From: Gallaecimonas xiamenensis 3-C-1
GTDB taxonomy: Bacteria; Pseudomonadota; Gammaproteobacteria; Enterobacterales; Gallaecimonadaceae
Assembly (NCBI RefSeq): GCF_000299915.1
Contig: NZ_AMRI01000026.1
Coordinates: forward strand, 1 to 64,000
DNA length: 64,000 nucleotides
Reading direction: 5' to 3'
Both the position numbers and the translations under genes were made by a program. Numbering within the stretch: the first letter of the stretch is position 1; each line of letters starts with the position of its first letter. The notes beneath the pieces were generated by a model, which did no database searches, was not told the DNA's origin, and saw nothing but the letters and a program-made list of their open reading frames with translations. Positions 18,684-28,028 of the stretch are shown one piece after another.

Positions 18684-19763
18684 TTGCAATACCAGATGAT
18701 CACCACAGCCGAGGAGCTGTCGGCCTGCCTGGCCGACCTGGATCCCCAGGCGCCGCTCTGCCTTGATACCGAGTTTATGCGTACCCGTACCTTCTACCCC
18801 CAGTTGGCGTTGGTACAGGTCACCACAGGGCAGGGGATCTACCTGGTTGACCCTTTGAAAGTGCCGGACTTGGCGCCCCTTTGGCAACGCCTGAGCGGCC
18901 CTCAGCTCAAGGTGCTCCATGCCTGTGGTGAAGATCTGGACGTGCTGCCCAAGCCCCTGCTGCCGCTTTTTGACACCCAGGTTGCCGCTGCCCTTTGCAA
19001 TATGGGCATGTCCCTGGGTTATGCGGCTCTGGTGGAGAAGGAGTTCGGGGTCACCCTGGACAAGGGACAGTCCCGCACCGATTGGCTGAAAAGGCCCCTG
19101 ACCGACGCCCAGTGCGCCTATTGCGTCAACGACGTGCTCTACCTGCCCGAGCTGCATCAGCGCCTGGACGCCGAGCTTGAGCGCCTGGGGCGCCGCAGCT
19201 GGCTGGACGAAGAATGCGAGCGTCAGGTGTTGGCCCGCAGTAAGGGGGCCGATCCGGCCAAGGCCTACTTTGACATCAAGAATGCCTGGCAGCTGGGCCC
19301 CCGTTCCCTGGCGGTGCTCAAAGAATTGGCCGCCTGGCGCCTGGGGGAAGCGCGGCGCCGGGACCTGGCCCTGAACTTCGTGGTGAGGGAAGAGCACTTG
19401 TGGGCCATTGCCAAGCACCTGCCGGAGCGTGCCGGTGACATCAAACCCCTGGTGGCTCCCCAGGAATGGCGCCATCATGGCCAGACCCTGCAGCGCCTGG
19501 TGGAAGTGGCCATGAGCCTGACCAAAGAGCACTGGCCTGAGCCCATAGTGCGGCTTATCGACATGCCCGGCTACAAGGAGACCTTTGCCAAGGTCAAAGA
19601 CAAGGTGGCGGCTGCCGCCGAAGGCTCAGGCCTGCCCGAGGCCCTGATCGGATCCAAAAAACTGATCAACGATTGGTACAGTGCCAAGCACCGCCTGGAA
19701 GCCAGGGACGAAGCCCCTGTGCTGCAAAGTGGCTGGCGCCTGTCCTTGCTGGGTGAGCTTTGA
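18684..19763 (+). CDS. rnd: ribonuclease D
   Basis: 359 residues from a TTG start preceded by AAGGAG at 6 nt; the N-terminus LQYQMITT aligns with E. coli RNase D (MNYQMITT), which also starts with UUG. DEDDy exonuclease: LDTEFMRT (Asp and Glu), HACGEDLDVL (Asp), and YCVNDVLYLPEL (Tyr and Asp). An HRDC domain follows at about 205-285 (WQLGPRSLAVLKELAAWR). It trims tRNA precursors at the 3' end. The rare start presumably keeps expression low. Confidence 0.95.
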   Translation: MQYQMITTAEELSACLADLDPQAPLCLDTEFMRTRTFYPQLALVQVTTGQGIYLVDPLKVPDLAPLWQRLSGPQLKVLHACGEDLDVLPKPLLPLFDTQVAAALCNMGMSLGYAALVEKEFGVTLDKGQSRTDWLKRPLTDAQCAYCVNDVLYLPELHQRLDAELERLGRRSWLDEECERQVLARSKGADPAKAYFDIKNAWQLGPRSLAVLKELAAWRLGEARRRDLALNFVVREEHLWAIAKHLPERAGDIKPLVAPQEWRHHGQTLQRLVEVAMSLTKEHWPEPIVRLIDMPGYKETFAKVKDKVAAAAEGSGLPEALIGSKKLINDWYSAKHRLEARDEAPVLQSGWRLSLLGEL

Positions 19764-19784
19764 ATTGACGTTGACGTCATCTGT

Positions 19785-19812
19785 AAAAAAGGCCCCAGAA
19801 GGGGCCTTTTTT
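19785..19812. terminator. bidirectional terminator between rnd and minE
   Basis: AAAAAAGGCCCC-agaa-GGGGCCTTTTTT lies between two convergent genes and can work in both directions. Confidence 0.92.
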
Positions 19813-20077
19813 AGCGCTTGGTCGGTTCGTCCGGCAGGGTGATGTTCAGCTCCAGCACCGACAGCTCGTCGTCCCTGTGCTCCAGGGCCACCGACACCTG
19901 CTCTGGATCTATGCTGACGTACTTCATGATCACCGCCAGTATGTCCCGCTCCAGGGCGGGCAGGTAATCGGGGCCGCTACGGCGATTACGCTCGTGGGCA
20001 ACGATGATCTGCAGGCGTTCCTTGGCCAGGTTCGCCGACTTCTTTTTGTTGTCGCGAAAGTAATCCAGAAAGGACAT
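19811..20077 (-). CDS. minE: cell division topological specificity factor
   Basis: 88 residues (E. coli 88). The N-terminal membrane-targeting and MinD-binding segment ([15 protein letters not shown], then [15 protein letters not shown]) is followed by the dimerisation domain. It drives MinD ATP hydrolysis and pole-to-pole oscillation. Starts 3 nt after minD. Confidence 0.97.
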   Translation of the reverse strand: MSFLDYFRDNKKKSANLAKERLQIIVAHERNRRSGPDYLPALERDILAVIMKYVSIDPEQVSVALEHRDDELSVLELNITLPDEPTKR

Positions 20078-20080
20078 CCC

Positions 20081-20890
20081 TTAACCCCCAAAAATCCGTT
20101 TCAGCAGGCCCTTCTTGTCTTCATTGAGGAAGCGCATGGGGCGTTCTTCACCTAAAAGTCGCGCCACCGTATCAAGATATGCCTGACCCGCGTCGCTTTC
20201 TTTATCCAGGATGACCGGCTCCCCGGCGTTGGATGCGCGCAGCACCGCCTGGGACTCGGGGATGACACCCAGAAGGGGAATGGCCAGGATCTCCTTGACG
20301 TCTTCCACGCTCAGCATATCGCCCCTGTTGACCCGGGCCGGGTTATAGCGGGTCAACAACAGGTGTTCCTTGATAGGCTCCTGGTTCTGCTCCGCTCGGC
20401 GGGACTTGGACGCGAGGATACCGAGGATACGGTCAGAGTCGCGCACCGAAGACACTTCGGGGTTGGTGGTCACTATGGCTTCGTCGGCGAAATACAGGGC
20501 CATCATGGCACCGGTTTCGATACCGGCAGGGGAGTCGCAGAGGATGTAGTCGAAGTCCTTGGCCAGGTCGTTCAGCACCTTCTCCACCCCCTCCTTGGTC
20601 AAGGACTCCTTGTCCCGGGTCTGGGAGGCAGGCAGGATGGACAGCTTGTCGACCCGCTTGTCTTTGATCAGGGCCTGGTTGAGGTTGGCCTCGCCGTTGA
20701 TGACGTTGACAAAGTCATACACCACGCGGCGCTCGCAGCCCATGATGAGGTCCAGGTTGCGAAGGCCGACATCGAAGTCCACCACCACGGTTTTTTTGCC
20801 CGCCAGGGCCAGGCCGGTTCCAATTGCGGCACTGGAGGTGGTCTTGCCTACGCCCCCTTTGCCCGACGTCACCACGATAATGCGCGCCAT
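20081..20890 (-). CDS. minD: septum site-determining ATPase
   Basis: 269 residues from the ATG at 20890; a longer frame upstream has no family match. Deviant Walker A GKGGVGKTT near residue 10 and the C-terminal amphipathic membrane-targeting helix (DKKGLLKRIFGG) are both present. With ATP it binds the membrane and recruits MinC or MinE. Middle gene of minCDE. Confidence 0.98.
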   Translation of the reverse strand: MARIIVVTSGKGGVGKTTSSAAIGTGLALAGKKTVVVDFDVGLRNLDLIMGCERRVVYDFVNVINGEANLNQALIKDKRVDKLSILPASQTRDKESLTKEGVEKVLNDLAKDFDYILCDSPAGIETGAMMALYFADEAIVTTNPEVSSVRDSDRILGILASKSRRAEQNQEPIKEHLLLTRYNPARVNRGDMLSVEDVKEILAIPLLGVIPESQAVLRASNAGEPVILDKESDAGQAYLDTVARLLGEERPMRFLNEDKKGLLKRIFGG

Positions 20891-20909
20891 AGTATCCTCT
20901 TGAATTCCT

Positions 20910-21581
20910 TTACATGGGGCCAATGGCCAATTGTTCGTTCTCTAACCAGACCTGGGTCGGCGCCTGCCACTGCTCGCCTTGCAGATCGTCACTTAACCAA
21001 TAGGTGCCAGCGATGGAAACCAATTCGGCCTCCAGCTTGCGGCAGAAGATCCTGGCCTGGACATCCCCACCGGCGCCGGCAATGGCTCGGCCTCGCAGGT
21101 TGCCGTAAATGTGGATACAGCCGTCGGCGATGACTTCGGCGCCGGCACCGACAGTGCCCAGTATCACCAGATCCCTGTCCTTGGCATAAAGCTGCTGTCC
21201 GGAGCGCACCTGGCCGCGAAAGTACTGGGCCGGGGGCCTGGGCGCCGGGGCACTGGCCTTGGGATGCTTGGCTTGGGCTGGCTGGGTGCGACCCTGTTGC
21301 ATCAGGGCCCAACCGGCTTCCCTTGCCTGGTCCTTGTGGGCTGTCGGGCAGTTCACCAAGCCCACGGGGACCATGCCCTGGCCCAGGATGGCGTCACGGA
21401 TTGCTTGTAGATCAGGAGCTTGTGTCAAGGCAGCCAGGTCCACCACCAAAGGTGCTCCCTGAAAAAAGCCAGGGGCCTGTTGGATTTTCTGGGACAACTT
21501 GTCGGCCAGGGCCGGTAAATCGGCATCGCTCAGTGCCAATACCGATAGGGTGAAAGAGGTGCCTTTGAACAACAATGCCAT
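20910..21581 (-). CDS. minC: septum formation inhibitor
   Basis: 223 residues from the ATG at 21581 (MALLFKGTSFTL; E. coli 231). An N-terminal FtsZ-inhibiting domain is linked by an Ala/Pro/Gln-rich segment (about 100-125) to the C-terminal beta-helix domain (YFRGQVRSGQQLYAKDRDLVILGTVG and onwards, with GNLRGRAIAG). It blocks Z-ring assembly away from midcell. First gene of minCDE and divergent from ycgL, as in E. coli. Confidence 0.96.
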   Translation of the reverse strand: MALLFKGTSFTLSVLALSDADLPALADKLSQKIQQAPGFFQGAPLVVDLAALTQAPDLQAIRDAILGQGMVPVGLVNCPTAHKDQAREAGWALMQQGRTQPAQAKHPKASAPAPRPPAQYFRGQVRSGQQLYAKDRDLVILGTVGAGAEVIADGCIHIYGNLRGRAIAGAGGDVQARIFCRKLEAELVSIAGTYWLSDDLQGEQWQAPTQVWLENEQLAIGPM

Positions 21582-21663
21582 GAAGCGTCCGGGCTCGCGG
21601 GTGCTTGGTCCATAAAGGCCATGGTATAGTGAGGGCCTACGCCAGGCAAGACGATGACCTCCT

Positions 21664-21939
21664 ATGTTGTGCGCCGTATACAAAAGTGTCAGAAAGAGCG
21701 AAACCTATCTCTATATCCCCAAGCGGGATGACTTCTCCCAGGTGCCAGAGGATCTACTGGCGGTTTTTGGCACACCTGTGTTCGTGACCCAACTGCTGCT
21801 CAAGGATCGCCAACTGGCGCGGATGAGCAGTTCCGAAATGCAGGCCATCCTCGATGAAAAGGGCTATTACCTGCAATTGCCGCCGCCCCCCGAGGATCTG
21901 CTCAAGGCCCATAAGACGGCCCAGGGAGCTTCTTCATGA
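21664..21939 (+). CDS. ycgL: YcgL domain protein
   Basis: 91 residues. The N-terminus MLCAVYKSVRKSETYLYI and the C-terminal GYYLQLPPPPEDLLK are diagnostic of the YcgL family. Molecular function is not established. Encoded divergently from minC, as in enterobacteria, and overlaps the next gene by 4 nt. Confidence 0.93.
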   Translation: MLCAVYKSVRKSETYLYIPKRDDFSQVPEDLLAVFGTPVFVTQLLLKDRQLARMSSSEMQAILDEKGYYLQLPPPPEDLLKAHKTAQGASS

Positions 21940-22910
21940 AAAAACTGCTGCTCGCCTCCCTGCTGGTGCTGCCGCTGTTCAGCCAAGGTGCCGAGGAAAG
22001 GGACTTTGGCGTTTATGTGGGTAAACTCAAGGCCGAGGCCCTGACCCAGGGCATCACCCAAGGCACCCTCGACAAGGCGTTCGAAGGGGTCACCCTGCTG
22101 CAACGGGTGATCGAAGCGGATCGCAGTCAGCCCGAAAGCAAGCTGACCATGGAAGGCTACCTGTCTCGCACGGTGCCAGCCTGGAAGGTCAAGCAGGCCC
22201 GGGCCCAGTACCGGGAAAACCGCGCCCTGCTGGAGAAAATCGGCCAAGCCTATGGTGTCCAGCCCCAATACATAGTGGCGCTTTGGGCCAAGGAGTCCAG
22301 TTTTGGCAAGGTGCAGGGCAACTTCTCGGTGATTTCAGCCCTGACTTCCATGGCTTTTGAGGGGCGCCGCGAGTCCTTCTTCAAAGACGAGCTGTTTGCG
22401 GCCCTGAAGATACTGCAACAGGGCCATGTGGACATGGACCATTTCAAAGGGTCCTGGGCCGGTGCCATGGGCCAGACCCAGTTCATGCCCAGTTCCTTCC
22501 TGGCCCTGGCCGTGGACGGTGACGGCGACGGCAAGAAGGACATCTGGAGTAACAAGGCCGATGTCTTTGCCTCCATCGCCAACTACCTGGCCAAAGCAGG
22601 CTGGAAGGGCGATCAGGCCTGGGGCCGCCAGGTCAAGGTCCCTGCCGACTTCGACTGGGCCCAGAAAGACGAGATCAAATCCCTGGACGAGTGGGCCAAA
22701 CTTGGCCTGAGCCGCTTTGACGGCGGCCCCCTGCCCAAGGTGGCCGACATGAAGGCCCAGCTCAAGGCCGTTGATGGCCCCAAAGGCCGTATCTACCTGG
22801 TGTACAACAACTATCAGGTGCTCAAGCGCTGGAACCGCTCCGACTATTTCGCCACCGGTGTCGGCCTGCTGGCCAACGGCATCATCTGGCCGCCCCTGGA
22901 GGCCAAATGA
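21936..22910 (+). CDS. membrane-bound lytic murein transglycosylase B-like
   Basis: 324 residues with a signal peptide (cleavage after FSQGA); no lipobox cysteine, so unlike E. coli MltB it should be soluble in the periplasm. The catalytic glutamate is E120 in LWAKESSFG; the GSWAGAMGQTQFMPSSF motif and the DGDGDGKKDIW calcium-binding-like loop are characteristic of the MltB/Slt35 family. It cleaves the MurNAc-GlcNAc bond to give 1,6-anhydro products. ATGA overlaps with ycgL and ycgN define a three-gene operon next to min genes, which suggests a link to division or wall turnover. Confidence 0.92.
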   Translation: MKKLLLASLLVLPLFSQGAEERDFGVYVGKLKAEALTQGITQGTLDKAFEGVTLLQRVIEADRSQPESKLTMEGYLSRTVPAWKVKQARAQYRENRALLEKIGQAYGVQPQYIVALWAKESSFGKVQGNFSVISALTSMAFEGRRESFFKDELFAALKILQQGHVDMDHFKGSWAGAMGQTQFMPSSFLALAVDGDGDGKKDIWSNKADVFASIANYLAKAGWKGDQAWGRQVKVPADFDWAQKDEIKSLDEWAKLGLSRFDGGPLPKVADMKAQLKAVDGPKGRIYLVYNNYQVLKRWNRSDYFATGVGLLANGIIWPPLEAK

Positions 22911-23368
22911 ACGCCCCCTTCTGGGAAAGCAAATCCCTCGGGGAAATGACTCAGAGCGAGTGGGAATCCCTGTGCGACGGCTGCGGCAAGTGCTGCCTGC
23001 ACAAGTTGCAGGACGAGGATACCGACGAGATTTACCACACGGCGGTGGCCTGCCAGTTGCTGGACTTGCGCACCGGTGACTGCAGCGACTACGGCGGCCG
23101 TTTCAGCAAGGTGCCCGATTGTCTGCAGTTGCGGCCGGATAACCTGCAAAGCTTTGTCTGGCTGCCCCCCAGCTGCGCTTATCGGCGCTTGTCTGAAGGC
23201 CGGCCCTTACCCGAGTGGCACCCGCTCCTTAACGGCGGCAAGAAGCACAAGATGCATGCTGCCGGCATGTCGATACGCCACAAGGCGGTCAGCGAAGGCC
23301 CCGACCTGGACCCGGCCGACTTTATCGTCATCTGGCCCCTGGACGACCAGGACGGCCTTGTGGCCTGA
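22907..23368 (+). CDS. ycgN: YcgN family (UPF0260) cysteine cluster protein
   Basis: 153 residues (E. coli YcgN 153). An N-terminal CDGCGKCCLHKL cluster plus later cysteines (CQLLDLRTGDC, DCLQL, SCAY) is the family hallmark and would suit metal or Fe-S binding. Function unknown. Last gene of the ycgL operon, followed by a terminator. Confidence 0.92.
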   Translation: MNAPFWESKSLGEMTQSEWESLCDGCGKCCLHKLQDEDTDEIYHTAVACQLLDLRTGDCSDYGGRFSKVPDCLQLRPDNLQSFVWLPPSCAYRRLSEGRPLPEWHPLLNGGKKHKMHAAGMSIRHKAVSEGPDLDPADFIVIWPLDDQDGLVA

Positions 23369-23371
23369 TAC

Positions 23372-23402
23372 GAAAAAGCCCGCAGTGATGCGGGCTTTTT
23401 TT
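23372..23402. terminator. terminator between ycgN and dsbB
   Basis: AAAAAGCCCGCA-gtga-TGCGGGCTTTTT, T-run on both strands, between convergent genes. Confidence 0.9.
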
Positions 23403-23415
23403 GTCTGTTGGCGCC

Positions 23416-23922
23416 TCAGGCTTTCTTGGGCAGCAACTGGCCTATGATGACCGCCAGCGCCACCAGCAGGTAGAGGCTGAAAATCACCATCATCCACTGG
23501 GGCATGGACAGGCCCAGGAATTGCCAGACGGTCTGGGTGCAGTCGCCACGGGCCTCAAACACCGCCGGCAGCCACTGGTCCACCTTGAACCAGGCCGGGA
23601 AGTCCGGAATAAAGGCGCACTGCTTGAAAGGGGAGGGGTCCAGCTGCAGGTCCACGTGCTCGTAGGCGATCTTCAGGCCCCAGATGGCACTGACCAGCCA
23701 GCCACCAATACCGGCCCAACGTACCAACGGCTTCTCCGGGGCAAAAGCCCCCACCACGCCAGCGACGAAAAGCCCCAATACCGCCACCCGCTGATAGACG
23801 CACATGACGCAGGGTTCCAGGCGCATGCCGTACTGGAAAAACAGGGCAACCATTTCCAGGATCAGGGCGCTGGAGGCCAGCAATAACCAGGGGGTTCGGA
23901 AGGAGGCAAGCTGTTTGAGCAT
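23416..23922 (-). CDS. dsbB: disulfide bond formation protein B
   Basis: 168 residues from the ATG at 23922 (MLKQLASF). Four membrane segments. The two essential periplasmic cysteine pairs are visible: C38-V-M-C41 and C102/C128. DsbB reoxidises DsbA and passes electrons to quinone. It lies downstream of nhaB as in E. coli, separated by a terminator, so it may have its own promoter. Confidence 0.96.
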   Translation of the reverse strand: MLKQLASFRTPWLLLASSALILEMVALFFQYGMRLEPCVMCVYQRVAVLGLFVAGVVGAFAPEKPLVRWAGIGGWLVSAIWGLKIAYEHVDLQLDPSPFKQCAFIPDFPAWFKVDQWLPAVFEARGDCTQTVWQFLGLSMPQWMMVIFSLYLLVALAVIIGQLLPKKA

Positions 23923-23964
23923 AAGGCACTCAATTTCATGGTGATAATGGAATGCTATTAAACA

Positions 23965-23993
23965 GAAAAAGCCGTGCTTTGGCACGGCTTTTT
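23965..23993 (-). terminator. terminator after nhaB
   Basis: GAAAAAGCCGTGC-ttt-GGCACGGCTTTTTC between nhaB and dsbB; near-perfect 12-nt stem with a T-run on the minus strand. Confidence 0.85.
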
Positions 23994-24004
23994 CACATTC
24001 CCTT

Positions 24005-25594
24005 TTAGTGCCCGCTGGGCAGGGGGGAGGTACCGGGCTGGTGGTGGTTGATCAGCCCCTGGTCGTAAAGCCAGGTGGTCATGTCCGGCAGCACGAAGTA
24101 GACGGTCAGCATGCCCACTATGGTCAGCACTATGGTGTAGGGCAGGGCCATCCACACCATGCGGCCATAGGACAGGCGCAGCAGCGGCGCCAGCGCCGAA
24201 GTCAGCAGGAACAGGAAGGCGGCCTGGCCGTTGGGGGTGGCCACGGACGGCAGGTTGGTGCCGGTGTTGATGGCCACCGCCAGCAGGTCGAACTGGTCAC
24301 GGGTGATATGGCCCTGGTTAAGGGCGGCGTGCACTTCGTTGATGTAGACGGTACCCACGAAGACGTTGTCCGACACCATGGAAAGCAGGCCGTTGGCCAT
24401 GTAGAACACCAACAGCTGGCTCTTGCCTTCGAAGGTCAACACCCATTCGATGACCGGCTTGAACAGTTGCTGGTCGATGATCACCGCCACCACGGTAAAG
24501 AACACCGCCAGCAGTGCCGTGAAGGGCAGTGACTCTTCAAAGGCCTTGCCCAACTGGTGTTCTTCGGTGATGCCGCAGGCGGCGGTGGTGAAGATGATGA
24601 CGCTAAGGCCAATCAGGCCCACGGCGGCCAGGTGCAGGGCCAGGCCCACAATCAGCCAGATGGCCACCACGGCTTGCGCATAAAGGCGGGCGTTGTCTTT
24701 GGGGGTGCGTTTGGCGTCCTGGGCCTGGGCGTAGTCCAGCAGCACGTGGCGCACGGCGTCAGGCAGGTGGGCGCCGTAACCGAACAGCTTGAGCTTTTCC
24801 ACCACCAGGCAAGTGATAAGGCCAAACACCAGCACAGGGGCCGTTACCGGCAGCATGCGCATCAAGAACTCGATGAACTGCCAACCGGCGTTCTCGGCGA
24901 TGATGAGGTTCTGGGGCTCGCCAACCATGGTGCAGACGCCGCCAAGGGCGGTGCCCACCGAGGCGTGCATCATCAGGTTGCGAAGGAAGGCCCTGAACAG
25001 GTCCAGGTCCTTGCGGGTCAGTTCGTGGACGTGGTCGTCCGTGGTGTGGTCGTGCCCTTCGTGATGCACTTCCTTGCCCGACGCCACCTTGTGGTAGATG
25101 GCATAGAAGCCGGTAGCCACGGCGATGATCACCGCCACTACCGTCAGGGCGTCCAGGAAAGCGGACAGGAAGGCGGCCGCCAGGCAGAAGGCCAGGGACA
25201 GCAGGCTCTTAGAGCGGACCTTCAGTAGCATCTTGGTGAAGATGCTCAGCAGCAGCTCCTTCATGAAGTAGATACCGGCCACCATGAAGATCAGCAGCAA
25301 CAGCACTTCCAGGTTGGCCAGCAACTCGGCCTTGACGTGGGCCGGGTTGGTCATGCCGATGATCACTGCCTCAATGGCCAGCAGGCCGCCCGGTTGCAGG
25401 GGGTAGCACTTGAGGGCCATGGCCAGGGTAAAGATGAATTCGATGATCAGAACCCAACCGGCAAGGAAGGGGCTCAGGTGGAACAAAATAGGGTTGATGA
25501 TGAGAAAGCTGACGATGGTCAGCTTGTACCAATCCGGGGCGTGCCCCAAGAAGTTGGCCACCAGCGCCCTAGGCAGCGAAATGGTTGACGACAT
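24005..25594 (-). CDS. nhaB: sodium/proton antiporter NhaB
   Basis: 529 residues (E. coli 513) with about 12 membrane segments. The N-terminus ([14 protein letters not shown]), NPIHF-like [14 protein letters not shown], and [14 protein letters not shown] are strongly NhaB-like. It exports Na+ in exchange for protons at the inner membrane. Adjacent to divergent fadR and upstream of dsbB, an arrangement conserved in enterobacteria and vibrios. Confidence 0.97.
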   Translation of the reverse strand: MSSTISLPRALVANFLGHAPDWYKLTIVSFLIINPILFHLSPFLAGWVLIIEFIFTLAMALKCYPLQPGGLLAIEAVIIGMTNPAHVKAELLANLEVLLLLIFMVAGIYFMKELLLSIFTKMLLKVRSKSLLSLAFCLAAAFLSAFLDALTVVAVIIAVATGFYAIYHKVASGKEVHHEGHDHTTDDHVHELTRKDLDLFRAFLRNLMMHASVGTALGGVCTMVGEPQNLIIAENAGWQFIEFLMRMLPVTAPVLVFGLITCLVVEKLKLFGYGAHLPDAVRHVLLDYAQAQDAKRTPKDNARLYAQAVVAIWLIVGLALHLAAVGLIGLSVIIFTTAACGITEEHQLGKAFEESLPFTALLAVFFTVVAVIIDQQLFKPVIEWVLTFEGKSQLLVFYMANGLLSMVSDNVFVGTVYINEVHAALNQGHITRDQFDLLAVAINTGTNLPSVATPNGQAAFLFLLTSALAPLLRLSYGRMVWMALPYTIVLTIVGMLTVYFVLPDMTTWLYDQGLINHHQPGTSPLPSGH

Positions 25595-25782
25595 GCAAGT
25601 TCCCTGTGAGCGGAGTGTGTTGTTTTTTGCCTATCTTAATGGAGTGATCCGCGACTTTGCACTCCTACCTGTTGGTAATCGACCACTCTTGGTCGCAAAT
25701 ACTGGCAAAAGTTTCTTTTTGTGAAAGCCACCGCTAGAATCGGGCTTCGATACCGAATAATAAGACAGGCAGCAACATTCGC

Positions 25783-26493
25783 ATGATTATCAAAGCGCAA
25801 AGCCCAGCAGGATTTGCTGAGGAATATATCATTGAGTCCATCTGGAACAACCGCTTTCCCCAGGGCTCAATTCTGCCGGCTGAGCGTGAGCTGTCAGAGC
25901 TGATCGGGGTCACCCGCACCACCCTGCGTGAAGTGCTGCAACGCCTGGCCCGGGACGGCTGGCTGACCATCCAACACGGCAAACCGACCCGGGTGAACAA
26001 CTTCTGGGAAACCAGCGGCCTCAACATCCTGGAAACCCTCGCCCGCCTGGACCAGGACAGGTTCCCCGAGCTGGTCGATCACCTGCTGTCTGCCCGTACC
26101 AACATCAGCGCCATCTTTATCCGCAGCGCCCTCAAGCATGCGCCGGAAAAGGCGGTCAAACTGCTGGCCGAAGCCGAGGCCCTCACCGAAGATCCGGTGG
26201 AATTTGCCCTGTACGACTATCGCCTGCACCATTCCATGGCCGGTATCAGTGGCAACCCCATCTATGTGCTGATCCTCAACGGCTTCAAAAACCTCTACAG
26301 CCGGGTGGGCAAGTTCTACTTCTCCAACCCCAAGGCACGCGAGCTGGCCACCAAGTACTACGCCACCCTCAAGGAGTTGGCAGGGGAGCACAAGTTCGAA
26401 GAAGCCCTGCCTGTGGTGCGTAAATACGGCCTGGATTCCGGGCGCATCTGGGTGAGCATGCGCTCCGATATCCCCTCCGACATCGTCGACTAA
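25783..26493 (+). CDS. fadR: fatty acid metabolism regulator FadR
   Basis: 236 residues (E. coli 239). The GntR-type winged helix-turn-helix is at about 10-75 ([43 protein letters not shown]), followed by the all-helical acyl-CoA-binding FadR_C domain. It represses fad genes and activates fabA/fabB; acyl-CoA releases it from DNA. fadD, a typical target, is 7 kb away in the same window. Followed by a terminator. Confidence 0.97.
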   Translation: MIIKAQSPAGFAEEYIIESIWNNRFPQGSILPAERELSELIGVTRTTLREVLQRLARDGWLTIQHGKPTRVNNFWETSGLNILETLARLDQDRFPELVDHLLSARTNISAIFIRSALKHAPEKAVKLLAEAEALTEDPVEFALYDYRLHHSMAGISGNPIYVLILNGFKNLYSRVGKFYFSNPKARELATKYYATLKELAGEHKFEEALPVVRKYGLDSGRIWVSMRSDIPSDIVD

Positions 26494-26494
26494 G

Positions 26495-26521
26495 AAAAAG
26501 GCGCCTCAGGCGCCTTTTTTT
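26495..26521. terminator. terminator after fadR, overlapping the ycgB 3' end
   Basis: AAAAAGGCGCC-tca-GGCGCCTTTTTTT. The convergent ycgB stop codon falls in the loop, so the final codons of ycgB (KKGA) are part of the hairpin arm. Confidence 0.9.
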
Positions 26522-28020
26522 ATGCTCAAGGGGCAGGTCAGGCGCCGCTCCACCTCGCCGTTGGCGTGCTCCACGTCCAGGTGCACGTCAAACTTCCAAA
26601 GATAGTGCAGGTGCTTGAGCACTTCCTGGGCGTTGTTTTCGTGCAGGGGAATGCGGTTGTGGGGCACATAGCGCAGGGTCAATGACCTGTCCCCCCGCAC
26701 ATTGACCTGGTAGACCTGGATATTGGGCTCGTTGTTGGCCAGGTTGTACTGGGCCGACAGGGTCTGGCGCAGGGCCCGGTAACCGTCGTCGTTGTGGATG
26801 GCGGTCACGTCCAGGTAGTTCTTGTTGTCGTCATCCCGCACCGCAAACAGCCGCAGATCCCGCATCACCTTGGGAGACAGGTACTGGCCGATAAAGGACT
26901 CGTCCTTGAAGTTCTGCATGGCAAAGTGCACCGCTTCCAGCCAGTTGGCTCCGGCCAGATCCGGGAAGAACTGCTTGTCCTCCTCGGTGGGTTCTTCGCA
27001 GATGCGGCGAATGTCGCGGAACATGGCAAAGCCCAGGGCATAGGGGTTGATGCCGCTGTAGTAGGGGCTGTTGTAGTCGGGCTGGAAGATGACGCTGGTG
27101 TGGGAATGCAGCACCTCCAGGATAAAGCGGTCAGACACCCGACCTTCGTCGTAGAGGTGATTGAGCAGGGTGTAGTGCCAGAAGCTGGCCCAGCCTTCGT
27201 TCATCACCTGGGTTTGGCGCTGGGGATAGAAGTACTGGGCTATCTTGCGCACGATGCGCACGATTTCCCGCTGCCAGGGTTCCAGCAGCGGCGCGTTCTT
27301 CTCGATGAAATAAAGCAGGTTTTCCTGGGGATCTTCCGGGAAGCGCGGCTCTTCTACGGCCGTTTCCTTGGGCTGGGGCAGGGTACGCCACAGCTCGTTG
27401 ACCTGGCTTTGCAGGTAGGCCTCCCGCTCTTCCTGGCGGCGCTTTTCTTCGGCCAGGGAGATCTCCGACGGCCGCTTGTAGCGGTCCACCCCGAAGTTCA
27501 TCAGGGCGTGGCAGGCATCCAGTAAGGTCTCCACCTCCCGCTCCCCGTGGCGCTCTTCGCACTCGCGGATGTAGTTCTTGGCGAACACCAGGTAGTCGAT
27601 GATGCTCTCGGCGTCGGTCCAGGTCTTGAACAGGTAGTTGTTCTTGAAAAAGGAATTGTGGCCGTAGCAGGCGTGGGCTATCACCAGGGCCTGCATGGGC
27701 AGGCTGTTCTCCTCCATCAGGTAGGCGATGCAGGGGTCAGAATTGATGACGATCTCATAGGCCAGGCCCATGAAACCGCGCCGGTAGGACTGTTCGGACT
27801 GGATAAACTTCTTGCCGAAGGACCAATGGCTGTAGCCGATGGGCATACCCACCGAACTGTAGGCGTCCAGCATCTGTTCGGCGGTGATCACTTCCATCTG
27901 GTTGGGGTAGGTATCCAGGCCGTAATGTTCCGCGACCCGGGCTATGGCCTTGTCGTAGGCCACCAGATCGTCGAAGGTCCAATCCGGTCCGTCGGGCAGG
28001 GGCTTGCGCACTTTCGCCAT
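26506..28020 (-). CDS. ycgB: SpoVR family protein YcgB
   Basis: 504 residues from the ATG at 28020 (E. coli YcgB 510); upstream in-frame codons belong to the yeaH end. N-terminal PDGPDWTFDDL and central HACYGHNSFFKNNYLF, MNEGWASFWHY and NPYALGF are strong SpoVR-family marks. Function unknown; in E. coli it belongs to the RpoS regulon and is often encoded with yeaGH, as here. It starts 8 nt after yeaH. Confidence 0.95.
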   Translation of the reverse strand: MAKVRKPLPDGPDWTFDDLVAYDKAIARVAEHYGLDTYPNQMEVITAEQMLDAYSSVGMPIGYSHWSFGKKFIQSEQSYRRGFMGLAYEIVINSDPCIAYLMEENSLPMQALVIAHACYGHNSFFKNNYLFKTWTDAESIIDYLVFAKNYIRECEERHGEREVETLLDACHALMNFGVDRYKRPSEISLAEEKRRQEEREAYLQSQVNELWRTLPQPKETAVEEPRFPEDPQENLLYFIEKNAPLLEPWQREIVRIVRKIAQYFYPQRQTQVMNEGWASFWHYTLLNHLYDEGRVSDRFILEVLHSHTSVIFQPDYNSPYYSGINPYALGFAMFRDIRRICEEPTEEDKQFFPDLAGANWLEAVHFAMQNFKDESFIGQYLSPKVMRDLRLFAVRDDDNKNYLDVTAIHNDDGYRALRQTLSAQYNLANNEPNIQVYQVNVRGDRSLTLRYVPHNRIPLHENNAQEVLKHLHYLWKFDVHLDVEHANGEVERRLTCPLSIKKGA

Positions 28021-28028
28021 AATGCCTC

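Noticed and set aside
19766-19779. TGACGTTGACGTCA near the rnd stop
   Set aside because: A short dyad adjacent to the terminator; no neighbouring promoter for it to regulate.
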